DNA of 64,000 nt, from contig NZ_SPHY01000004.1 in the NCBI RefSeq assembly GCF_004796535.1, positions 1-64,000 on the forward strand, given 5' to 3'. The DNA comes from Sphingomonas flavalba. GTDB taxonomy: Bacteria; Pseudomonadota; Alphaproteobacteria; Sphingomonadales; Sphingomonadaceae. A program made the position numbers and the translations under genes. Shown here piece by piece: positions 1 through 8,436 of the stretch. Every line of letters starts with the position of its first letter. The stretch's first letter is position 1. The notes beneath the pieces were generated by a model. That model was given only the letters and a program-made list of their open reading frames with translations. It had not been told where the DNA came from and did no database searches.

Positions 1-107
1 TCGGCCGTCTCAAGGACTGGCGCCGCGTCGCCACGCGCTACGACCGGTGCCCGCAGGCCTTCTTCTCCGCCATCGCACTCGCAGCAACCGTCATCTTCTG
101 GCTCTGA
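1..107 (+). CDS. IS5-family transposase, C-terminal fragment (cut by window edge)
   Basis: Reading from base 3, the frame gives about 34 residues ending in a TGA at 105-107. They include RLKDWRRVATRYDRCPQAF and end in a hydrophobic ATVIFWL tail. This is the characteristic C-terminus of IS5-type DDE transposases, where 'W-R-x-x-A-T-R-Y-D' ends the catalytic domain. The catalytic residues are upstream of the window. Only the family can be assigned. Confidence 0.65.
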   Translation, partial: GRLKDWRRVATRYDRCPQAFFSAIALAATVIFWL

Positions 108-127
108 TCAATGGGTCCTGACCCTAG
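1..127 (+). mobile_element. Right end of an IS5-family-like insertion sequence
   Basis: The window opens inside an insertion sequence. The transposase tail ends at 107. It is followed at 113-124 by the self-complementary GGGTCCTGACCC and then CTAG at 124-127. A stop codon directly beside a short terminal repeat and a CTAG-type target is typical of IS5-group elements. The left end lies outside the window, so element length, duplication and activity cannot be judged. Confidence 0.6.
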
Positions 128-269
128 AGACCTGTTAGCTCCGGGCTGCGTCGCGCACCAACCATTCTAGAATTCTCGTAGCGGGAGCGAGGCGGTGGCG
201 CAGACGAGCACCATCTATGCCTAGCCGGTATACTGGTATCGCCCAGTTGGTCGACGCCGGAATGCAGTA

Positions 270-540
270 GTCGTCGTAGCTGCGGCGGCGTGCCGTAAGC
301 CTTCTGCACCTGCAGCAGCCGCCCCGCAGCATCATAGCTGTCGCGCGTGATCCGGTCCTGCCCGGACGCCCCCTGCGCCCCCTGCGCGCACGCATCCGCC
401 GACAGCGCGCCAAACACCGCCGGGTTCATCCGCACCGTCGAGCAGATCTGCTGCCCCCGGTCGTCGAACGACGCGCTCATGGCCTTGTAGGGGCCCCGTC
501 GACGACGTGACCGTCTTGATCGCATTGGCGGTCACAGGCC
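270..540 (-). pseudogene. RHS-repeat protein remnant
   Basis: The minus strand encodes pieces typical of RHS/YD-repeat proteins in two different frames. One frame has TANAIKTVTSSTGP near 500-540. The other has SASFDDRGQQICSTVRMNP and then SYDAAGRLLQVQKAYGTP, which contains the YDAAGRL core of the YD repeat. The change of frame near 485-500 and the loss of similarity below about 275, close to the IS end, show a decayed internal fragment and not a gene. RHS proteins are large secreted polymorphic toxins or surface proteins. Nothing here could encode a toxin domain. Confidence 0.6.
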
Positions 541-564
541 GGATCTGTTCGCCGGTCGCTTGTC

Positions 565-3201
565 CTAGCGGACAAGCGGCCCGAAAAGGATCGCGTTGAA
601 CAGCAGTTGGTGAAGGTGGGTCCACTGATTGCGCAGGTTGGGGTCCTCCGCAAACATGATGACGTTGCCCTTGCCGACGGCCTCGGTGATCAGGAAATCG
701 CTGCCGGCGATGCTGGCATGGTCCCCTTCGGTCAGATAACCGGCGATCTTCAGCTTGTCCGGAGCCGAGTAGGACAGGACCGCCTTTCCATTCTCACCCG
801 CCGTGAACAAACGCGTGTTGCGCGCCAGCACGTGGAACGACTGGGGGTAGCCGATGGTCAGCGGCGAGCGACCGTTCGCCTTGACCTCGACGATCGCGCC
901 GGGGGTTTGCTTGGTCACGCCCTGTGACTCAGTGCTCGTCAGAGCACCGCCGTCGGCGGCCGCGAATGCCGTGCCGCCCTTGACGGTGATAAGGGTGCCG
1001 CCCTGCTCGACCCAGGTCTTGAGATGCCTGGTGCCGCTCTCGCGAAAATACCATTCATACGGCTTGCCCCTCAGGCCGCCACGACCAGACGTCTGCCCGC
1101 CGTCGGGAAGAATGATCGTGTTGTAGCGGCGCAAGTCGGCTTCGGTCAGATCGTTGATGGAAATGGGGGTGAAAGGCAGGCCGTACATTTGATCGAAAAA
1201 GAAATAGAAGCTGCCCCAGGAGGTGATGTCGGTGCCGTCGCGGGTGACGACCGCGACGGACGGCTTACTCACCGGCCGCATGACGCCTGATCCGAGATCC
1301 GAACCCGACGTCGAATGGACGGTCGACAGCGCCTGGATACGGACCGGAAAACGCGTGGCGGTGGCTTCGACCTTTTCGTGGACCGAGAGCTCATTCTCGT
1401 CGATCGGCACGACGAAAGCCGGTCCATAGGACTGGCCGCCGATTTCGAACGGACCGGGATGCACGTAGAGATTCACGCCCTTCTCGGCGAGCGCATAGGC
1501 CGCCGCAGCATCGAGCGCGCCGCGATAGGGCCAAACATAAGCGGTACCGGCCTGCCCGCCGATGACGCCGTTGGGCAGGGAAAGCGGTTGCGTCACCGGT
1601 TCGGTGGCGACTTTCGGCGCCGTGTTGGTCCAGTAGCCGTCGATGCCGTAAAGATAGGGAAGCGCCCATACCGAGACGTCGTAGAATACCGGAATCGAGT
1701 GGAACGGTTCCTTTTCGAGCAGCGCGTTGGCCAGGCGGCTGAGCGGCTGCCTCAGCGAGACCACATAGGAACCGGCGGGAAAGTCCTTGCGTCGCGGCCC
1801 GGGATAATAGCCTTCGCTCTGGCTCATCGAGAATGGCTGCGTGGTCCGTTGCACCTCGATGCCGTGGGCAAGCAGGCTGTCGATGAACTGCGACATCTTG
1901 TTCGGGTCAGCATCGGGAGGGAATACATAGGCCTTCTGCGCCACGCCGGGTACGCCATTCATCGACGACGCAAAGAAGGTCTGGAAGTCGCGGTGCAGGT
2001 CTTCGCGGTTCGCGACCGTGGTATCCAGATACGACATGATGCCGGTGACGTGATGTTCTATGCGGTCGTTCAGCGTCAGGATCGATCCGTTCCGGCGCTC
2101 GATCGCCAGGCCGCCGCTGCCGGCCGCCTGTTCGAACAGAATGCCGATCATGCCGTGATATTGGGTGTACAGCGTGTGCATGCCCAGAAACGGCGAGCCG
2201 AAGCTGTCGCCGGAATAATAGCGCCATCCGCGCCGATCGAACTGCTGGCGCATGTCCTGTGCATAGATGTTCCACCACTTTTTCAGCCAGTCGATCGACA
2301 GGTTGGTGTTGTAGGGTTCGGGATAGGGAGGAAAGAAAAAGGTGGAGTCCACGCCCATCTCGTGAATGTCTAGCGCCAGTTCGGGCCGCCAGTCACGGAT
2401 GAGCTTCACCTTCGCCTGCCCTTCCAGCATCTTGAGCGGGACCATGTCGCGATTGGGATCGAGCTGATAATGATTGGCATCGTTGCCGATGCCCCAGGGC
2501 TCATTATGCTCGGCGGCGTTCGGATCGGTCTTGATGATCCGGCTCTGCGCCGTGCGATACCACGAAACGTAACGCTCCCGCGCCGAAGGGTTCTCCACCG
2601 GGATGATGTAGGTCAGGACATTGTCGAGTATGCGTTTCGTCCGTGCATCGGTGCCGGCGAGCAATTGATAGGCAACCACTTGCATCGCCTCGACCGAGGA
2701 GGCTTCGCTCGTGTCGATGGTGGAGACCATGACGGCCGCGGGCGTGTTCCTGACGATGCCGTCGAGCTCTCCGGCGCCAAGCGTACGCGGATCGGCGAGC
2801 TTACCCAGCTTGCCGACATGCTTGTCCAGCGCGGCTATGTTTTCCGGGCTGCTGACGACCAGCATGTACAGCGTCTTGCCCTCATAATCCTTGCCGTAGG
2901 GGATGAGCTTGGCCCGGTTGGAAATCGCGGCCCAGCGGTGGAGCAGTGTTTCCGTCTCATAGAAGCTCGTCATCTGCGTGCCCGGCGAAAAGCCGAGCAC
3001 CTGATGGATGGTGGGGATCGCAGGATCGTAGGTGCTGCCCGGAACCCAATCCGGCTCCGACTGGCCCGATGCCGTGCCGGCGGCTTGCGGCGGTGCGGCG
3101 CCCTGATCCGCCGCGACGGGATTCGCGGACACATGGGCGGACAAAGCGAGGCACAGAAGAATACCGGTCCCCCCAGCGAGTTTAGCAAGCCTCATCGACA
3201 T
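565..3201 (-). CDS. Secreted M14-family zinc carboxypeptidase-like protein (878 aa)
   Basis: An N-terminal signal peptide (residues 1-26, hydrophobic GILLCLALSAHVSA) is followed by an M14 domain (about 75-400) and a long C-terminal region with a beta-rich/GATase-like feel. Visible M14 elements are LDPNRD (about 247-252, substrate-binding Asn-Arg), DIHEMG (His280, third zinc ligand) and ILFEQA (Glu357, catalytic Glu). The first zinc motif, normally HxxE, reads DTSE at 163-166, so one histidine ligand is replaced by Asp. It probably acts on peptides in the periplasm or outside the cell. The next gene upstream on the same strand is a second M14 protein 181 bp away. The start has a good purine-rich stretch (GGGAGATG) just before ATG. 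Confidence 0.8.
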   Translation of the reverse strand: MSMRLAKLAGGTGILLCLALSAHVSANPVAADQGAAPPQAAGTASGQSEPDWVPGSTYDPAIPTIHQVLGFSPGTQMTSFYETETLLHRWAAISNRAKLIPYGKDYEGKTLYMLVVSSPENIAALDKHVGKLGKLADPRTLGAGELDGIVRNTPAAVMVSTIDTSEASSVEAMQVVAYQLLAGTDARTKRILDNVLTYIIPVENPSARERYVSWYRTAQSRIIKTDPNAAEHNEPWGIGNDANHYQLDPNRDMVPLKMLEGQAKVKLIRDWRPELALDIHEMGVDSTFFFPPYPEPYNTNLSIDWLKKWWNIYAQDMRQQFDRRGWRYYSGDSFGSPFLGMHTLYTQYHGMIGILFEQAAGSGGLAIERRNGSILTLNDRIEHHVTGIMSYLDTTVANREDLHRDFQTFFASSMNGVPGVAQKAYVFPPDADPNKMSQFIDSLLAHGIEVQRTTQPFSMSQSEGYYPGPRRKDFPAGSYVVSLRQPLSRLANALLEKEPFHSIPVFYDVSVWALPYLYGIDGYWTNTAPKVATEPVTQPLSLPNGVIGGQAGTAYVWPYRGALDAAAAYALAEKGVNLYVHPGPFEIGGQSYGPAFVVPIDENELSVHEKVEATATRFPVRIQALSTVHSTSGSDLGSGVMRPVSKPSVAVVTRDGTDITSWGSFYFFFDQMYGLPFTPISINDLTEADLRRYNTIILPDGGQTSGRGGLRGKPYEWYFRESGTRHLKTWVEQGGTLITVKGGTAFAAADGGALTSTESQGVTKQTPGAIVEVKANGRSPLTIGYPQSFHVLARNTRLFTAGENGKAVLSYSAPDKLKIAGYLTEGDHASIAGSDFLITEAVGKGNVIMFAEDPNLRNQWTHLHQLLFNAILFGPLVR

Positions 3202-3382
3202 CTCCCTTCGCGTATGGCGGTAATTATTATAGATTTAAACTAGTGTGTCGCTTTAATGATGACGAATCCGACCCAATCGTGACCCCATTTCAAGGCAGCG
3301 ATTGCGCCTCCATGTTTCATGCCCGGCTCTTTTCCTTCATTGACTATGGCGACTTCCCGAATACGCTAAGCCCGTCATTCCA

Positions 3383-6244
3383 TTACCAGCCGTTATTCGG
3401 GCTGCCCGAAAGCAACAGCGCGTTGAGCAGGAAGCGGTAGCTGCCCGATGCCTGGCCCCGATAGGTGACCTCCGGCCCCAGCAGCGTGACGTTGCCCTTG
3501 CCCAGCCTGACGTCGACGATCGCGGCGCCGCCATCCAGGTAGTGCTCGCCGAGCAGAAAGCCGCTGCGCAGCAGGTTGGAGCCTTTGTACGAGGCGACAA
3601 CCCGCAGGTCCGGCCCCTGCGCGACGCGGTAGACCGGGCTTGAATCGTACATCACGTCCTCGCGCGGCTCGGCGCCGAAGGCGATCGGCGTCGCCGGATC
3701 CACGCTGAGCGACAGCACCGACGGCGCGACGAAGAACTTGTTCTTCGGCAGCGGTTCGGCCTTGCCGTCGCGGTTCTCCGTCAGATAGTCGCCGACCGGC
3801 AATCCCAGGAAACCGACCATGTTGCCGCCCGAACCGACCGACACGATAGTGCCGCCGGCGGCCGCGAAGCCGCCGAGTTCGCGCGACGCCTTTTCCTCAA
3901 GGTCGCCGACCATATAGGCGTATTGCGGGGCAACCTTGCTGCGGTCGGAAATCTGCGGACTGCCGACAATCCGCCCGCCGACTTTCTTCAGCGAGCCGTT
4001 GCTGAACAGGATCACGTCATATTTGGCCGAAAGGTCGCCGCGATTAATCTCCGGCGCGTAGACGGTCGTGTACGGAATCTCGAACTTGTCGAGCAGCCAG
4101 CGATTCCAGCCGGCTGGCATCAGGCCACCATAGGTATCGTAAAGCGCGATCCGCGGCATTTTGAGCGGCAGGAGGTCGGTGGGCGCTGTGGCAACGCGAT
4201 AGGCATTGAGGCCGAGCTCGGCGACAGCTTTCTCGACCGTCGCGCGGTTCTGGCCAGTATTCGGCACCCAGAGCGCGCCCGGAGCAAGCGCCTGGCTTTC
4301 CGTTGCGCTGGAGCCTCTTGCCCACGCTATGCGTGCCCCGGCCTTGAGCAGCCGGCTGGCGAGGATGAAGCTGTTGTTGGCGCGATGATCGACCAGGAAC
4401 CCCGCGTCGCCTGTTCCGATGATCGTGCCTGGCGGCACAGCGAGGACTTCGTCGTGCGCGTCGAAAGGTCCGTCGAAACCATCGAGAATCCGATCGAACC
4501 GTACCCCCATCTGGAAGGCCAGGGTGTAGCCGGCGACGTCATAGGTCACGCGCGGCGCCCCCCCGGGATAGAGGAGGTCGTCGTCCGGATAATCCTGCGG
4601 CTCGAATACGTCGAAGATATGCGGCCGATAAGGCTGAGCGGTTCGCACGACGAGCGAGCCGGCGGGATAGGATTTGCCGGCGACCTCAAATGACGCGCGC
4701 GCGCGCTCCACGGTCACGCCGCTCCGGATGAGCGCGTTGGCGAATTCGACCGCATTCGGAAAGTCGGCCTGGTCAGCGGGCAGGATGTAGCCGCGCGGAT
4801 CACGCTCGGCCGGTTTGCGCAGATATGTGTCGTAGAGCGCGGCGTCGACCTGGCTCCAGCCGCGAAGGTTGCCGGGCAGGCCGGCGGAACGGCCGAAATC
4901 GCCATAGTCCGGTTCGACCATGCCCTTCGCGGCCTGTTCGAGCGCCTTGATGTGCCGTGGGCGGACCGTCCAGCTATCCCGTTCGCCCGCCTCGATCGAT
5001 TCCGCGCGGGTCAGATAGGTATCCCACAGCAACTGTTCGCGGTTCGTGGCGATGTAGCGCATCGTCGCGCGATGGGCGCTGATCTGATACTGCAGCCCTT
5101 CGCTGGCGTGGAAGATGCGGGGCTGGATCGGCCGAGGCAGCGTGAAATCGCCGAGCTGCTTTTCGGGGACCAGCGGGATCTGGATCGGGTGCGGCTGTCC
5201 ACTCAGCTCGGTCGCGATGCTCTGCACGTTGTGCATGAGGCTGGCGCCGATCTGGTTCGCCGTGCCCCAATGGTCGTATGTGGCCTTGTCGCTGGAATAC
5301 ATGCCCTCCTTGCCCTCGGCCAGCAGACGGCCGGTTACCGCTGCGCCGGATTCCTTCAGCCGGTTCTTGATGATCGGATGCATGTAGTAGCTGGTCGGCC
5401 CCAGCGCGGGCGTGATCCAGATGCTGCCGCCCTGCGGGCCGGTCTGATGGGCGTTGTAGGAGAATTGGGGCAGCCAGTCCTTGAACAGCACGCGGCTGAT
5501 ATTGGCGGTTTCCGGCAGAGCGATGCGCGCATAGTCGCGGTTGCTGTCATGCCCGGCATTCGCGGGGGTAAGGAACGGCTGGGTATCCGCGAGCACGACG
5601 GCGCGCTTCTTCGGGTCTTTCTCCGCCATGTAGCCCTTGGCCAGCTCGTCCATGGCGTCGGGGTTCGCATTGCCGAGCAGCAGGATGTTCTCCCGCAGGA
5701 AGCCCAGCGTCTCGTCGTCGTTGAGCGAGGCCATCTGGTAAGCCTGCTCGAACAGCGACTGGCACGGAATGCTTTCCGTGGTGTGCAGGCATCCGTCGAT
5801 CCACAGGATCGCCCGCCCTTCCTGCGCCAGCTTCCGGCCTTCCTCGCGGGAGACCCCGTGGGGGAAGCCGATTTTGCGTGCGATCGCACGGTAATGATTG
5901 AGCTTGGCGAGATTTTCCGGCGACGAGATCACCAGCATCAGCTGCCGTCGTCCGGCGGTGGTGGGGCCGATGTCGACCAGCTTGATCCGGTCCGACCGGG
6001 CGGCAAGCATGGTCCAATACTCGGTGAGCTTCTCGTAGCTTGCGAGCGTATAGTCGGCACTGACCTCATGCCCGAGAAAGCTGGCCGGCGAGGGAAGGAG
6101 GCCGCCTCGTGCCTGCCCCGGCGCTTGCGCTCCTATGTTCGCCGTCGGAACCGATATGGTGACGGTGAAGACAAGAGCGAGGCAAACCCGACGGAACGCT
6201 GTCGACGGAACCCTCTTCAAACCCTTCTTGAAGGCATCCGTCAT
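3383..6244 (-). CDS. Secreted M14-family zinc carboxypeptidase (953 aa)
   Basis: Large exported M14 peptidase related to the downstream neighbour. Residues 1-40 contain a basic stretch followed by a hydrophobic core (CLALVFTVTISV) and GAQA, a likely signal peptide. The M14 domain spans about 60-400, with HTTE at 154-157 (canonical HxxE zinc motif), SNRD at 234-237 (substrate Asn-Arg) and YNAHQTG with His266 as third zinc ligand. The remaining 500 residues resemble the C-terminal region of the neighbour. I chose ATG at 6244; an in-frame ATG at 6259 would add five residues. The tandem arrangement suggests duplication, with this copy keeping the full metal site. Confidence 0.85.
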   Translation of the reverse strand: MTDAFKKGLKRVPSTAFRRVCLALVFTVTISVPTANIGAQAPGQARGGLLPSPASFLGHEVSADYTLASYEKLTEYWTMLAARSDRIKLVDIGPTTAGRRQLMLVISSPENLAKLNHYRAIARKIGFPHGVSREEGRKLAQEGRAILWIDGCLHTTESIPCQSLFEQAYQMASLNDDETLGFLRENILLLGNANPDAMDELAKGYMAEKDPKKRAVVLADTQPFLTPANAGHDSNRDYARIALPETANISRVLFKDWLPQFSYNAHQTGPQGGSIWITPALGPTSYYMHPIIKNRLKESGAAVTGRLLAEGKEGMYSSDKATYDHWGTANQIGASLMHNVQSIATELSGQPHPIQIPLVPEKQLGDFTLPRPIQPRIFHASEGLQYQISAHRATMRYIATNREQLLWDTYLTRAESIEAGERDSWTVRPRHIKALEQAAKGMVEPDYGDFGRSAGLPGNLRGWSQVDAALYDTYLRKPAERDPRGYILPADQADFPNAVEFANALIRSGVTVERARASFEVAGKSYPAGSLVVRTAQPYRPHIFDVFEPQDYPDDDLLYPGGAPRVTYDVAGYTLAFQMGVRFDRILDGFDGPFDAHDEVLAVPPGTIIGTGDAGFLVDHRANNSFILASRLLKAGARIAWARGSSATESQALAPGALWVPNTGQNRATVEKAVAELGLNAYRVATAPTDLLPLKMPRIALYDTYGGLMPAGWNRWLLDKFEIPYTTVYAPEINRGDLSAKYDVILFSNGSLKKVGGRIVGSPQISDRSKVAPQYAYMVGDLEEKASRELGGFAAAGGTIVSVGSGGNMVGFLGLPVGDYLTENRDGKAEPLPKNKFFVAPSVLSLSVDPATPIAFGAEPREDVMYDSSPVYRVAQGPDLRVVASYKGSNLLRSGFLLGEHYLDGGAAIVDVRLGKGNVTLLGPEVTYRGQASGSYRFLLNALLLSGSPNNGW

Positions 6245-6474
6245 TCTGCACCGCCCCATTTCGCAGCAGGATAGACTTAGTGCGCGTGAGAGTATGTAGA
6301 TAAATATGAAAATGCAATATAATTACCAAGTCCCCCCCGCAACGGTCATCTTAGAGCATCGCTACGCCGGCATGCTTGCGACAGAGCGCAGGCAAGCCGG
6401 AGCCCCGGCATCCGTTGCTTCGCGAACTGGTGATGCGCTTTACCGGCTACCGAAGGCCCATGACCTGATCACCG

Positions 6475-6801
6475 ACCCATCTTCATCGCCACGTGCGCCG
6501 CATGCAGCGGCTCTACGAGCGTCGACGGACCGCCTTGCTCGATGGCCTGCGAAACCGATTTGGGAACCACATCGCAATCCTGCCGTCCGCTGCAGGGCTG
6601 CATTTCTCGTTCCGGCTCACCGGGCCGGTGGACTGGGAAAAGGCGTTGCAGCGGGCCAGCGAACGCAACGTCGCATTCGAACGATGCTCGCGCTACGCGA
6701 TGATCAGCCAGCCGCTTTCGGGCTGCGCGATCGGTTTCGGCCTCCTCAAGGACAATCAGGTTTCGTCGGCGGTGGATAGGCTGGTTGCGATTTTTGAGTG
6801 A
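6475..6801 (+). pseudogene. MocR/PdxR-type regulator (aminotransferase domain), C-terminal remnant
   Basis: About 105 residues beginning near THLHRHVRRMQRLYERRR and ending VSSAVDRLVAIFE match the last part of the class-I aminotransferase domain in MocR-type GntR regulators, where 'GxLxRHxRRMRxxYxxRR' opens the segment. The frame is closed upstream by a stop at 6466-6468. No HTH domain or PLP lysine region is present in the preceding 200 bp. It is a leftover 3' end. The 6245-6474 stretch before it contains only AT-rich DNA upstream of the M14 gene and nothing I can name. Confidence 0.65.
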
Positions 6802-6829
6802 GAATGCCGCCCGCATCAACGGCGTCTGC

Positions 6830-8425
6830 TCAGCGCGGCGCGGCGCCGAGGTCGTTGATCCGGCCGAGCAGCGCTTCGAAGGTCGAGGGCGCTGCGCCAT
6901 GCCAGGTGCGTTCCGCGACGACAACCATCGGCTCGAACGCTTCGCCGAGCATCCGCTCGTCCGACCACGCCTCCGCCGCATCGGCCCACAGCGCGACGCT
7001 GTAGCCGAGCACGTTTGACCCGGTGACGAAGGGTTGCGTTTCATAGACCTGCTTCGAACGGACCAGGCCGTAGCCCTGCCCGTCGAAATCGGCGATGCCG
7101 GGGACGACGTAGAGCATCTCCTCCGGCGAGACGATCACCCGGTAGCCGCTGGCGAGGATGTCACGCAGGCGCGGCGCGTTCCACGTCTCGATGACGATGT
7201 CGGTGCTCGGCTCGATCGTCGTCCGGTCGTCCTTGAACCGCCACCAGTTCCAGATGACCGTGGTCTTGCCGTGCTTGCGGACCAGCGCGTTGGTCTCGTT
7301 GATCCAGTCGACGAACACGTCGCCCGGCGTGGCGAGGCCGCGCTGCTTCGCCGCCGCGACCAGTTCGGGGCAGCGGGTCTTGTCGGCGTCATATTGATAT
7401 TCGTCGCCGCCGATGTGGAAATACGGCCCGCTAAACCACGGGATGAACTCGCCGAGCAGCCCGGCCAGCCAGGCGCGGTTTTCGGCGCGGGTGATGTCGA
7501 CCGTCCATGCCAGATCGGCGGCGCGATCGCCGGCCGCCCGGCTCAGCCATTCCGACTGGCGCATCGACGGGCATTGGAAGGCAAGCGACGGGCGATGGCG
7601 GATCAGCGCTGCGGCATGGGCCGGCAGGTCGATTTCCGGAATGATCGTGATGTGCAGTTGGCGGGCGAGCCGCTCCAGCCGCGCGATGTCGGCCCGGTCA
7701 TAGGCGCGCGCGTCGGCCAGGCCGGGATAACGGTCGGAGCGGAGGCGGAAAGCCGGCCAGTCGGTGAAATGCAGATGCAGCGTGTTCATCTTCATCCACG
7801 CCATCCGGCGCATCAGCGCCTCGATCTGGCTGACCGCGTAATATTTACGGCCGACGTCGAGCATCATCTGGCGCATCGGATAGGCAGGCCAGTCGACGAT
7901 GGTGCCGCGCGGCAGGGTGGCGGATCCCGGCGACCGGCGCAGCAGTTGGAGCAGGCTCTGCCCGGCATAGAACAGCCCCGTGGCGTTCCCCGCGCGCAGC
8001 GTCGTCCGCTCGCCGACGATCAGGCGATAGGCTTCGTCGGCCGGGGCGCCGGCGGGCACCGCCGGATCGGCGACGTCGAGCACGATGTCGCCGGCGCGCG
8101 CACCAGTCGAAACGACGGGCAGGTCAGGCCCGCCGATCGCGACCAGCGCGGCGCGCAGATGGGCACCGACCTCCGCCACCCGCGCGTCGGCGCCGCGCGC
8201 CACGACGATGCGGGCGGTGCCGGCGATCGCCGCGGTGCCACCATCCGGCTGCCAGTACCGCACCGCCGGTACGATCCATTTCGCGACGTCGCTTTCCGGC
8301 GCCGGCGGGGTCTGCGACTGCGGCGGCAACTGCGCCGCCGCGCCGCCCGGTGCGACGGCGGCAACCAGTCCCGCCGCAAGGGCAATCGCCATCCGCCGGG
8401 CGGACGTCCGGATCTCGATCAGCAT
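6830..8425 (-). CDS. Beta-N-acetylhexosaminidase, GH20 (531 aa)
   Basis: Releases terminal GlcNAc or GalNAc from glycans or chito-oligosaccharides. A signal peptide (residues 1-31, AIALAAGLVAAVAPGGAAA) is followed by a GH20b-type N-domain (about 50-175) and the TIM-barrel catalytic domain. The catalytic HIGGDE motif is at 337-342, with the Asp-Glu pair used in substrate-assisted catalysis. LHLHFTDWPAFR (about 216-227) and EIDLPAHA (about 264-271) are also typical. The ATG at 8425 lies 11 bases beyond the stop of the TonB receptor gene, so the two are cotranscribed. A TTG further upstream would add five residues. It is the gene that best marks the amino-sugar theme of this island. Confidence 0.92.
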   Translation of the reverse strand: MLIEIRTSARRMAIALAAGLVAAVAPGGAAAQLPPQSQTPPAPESDVAKWIVPAVRYWQPDGGTAAIAGTARIVVARGADARVAEVGAHLRAALVAIGGPDLPVVSTGARAGDIVLDVADPAVPAGAPADEAYRLIVGERTTLRAGNATGLFYAGQSLLQLLRRSPGSATLPRGTIVDWPAYPMRQMMLDVGRKYYAVSQIEALMRRMAWMKMNTLHLHFTDWPAFRLRSDRYPGLADARAYDRADIARLERLARQLHITIIPEIDLPAHAAALIRHRPSLAFQCPSMRQSEWLSRAAGDRAADLAWTVDITRAENRAWLAGLLGEFIPWFSGPYFHIGGDEYQYDADKTRCPELVAAAKQRGLATPGDVFVDWINETNALVRKHGKTTVIWNWWRFKDDRTTIEPSTDIVIETWNAPRLRDILASGYRVIVSPEEMLYVVPGIADFDGQGYGLVRSKQVYETQPFVTGSNVLGYSVALWADAAEAWSDERMLGEAFEPMVVVAERTWHGAAPSTFEALLGRINDLGAAPR

Positions 8426-8436
8426 CGTTCGCCCCG

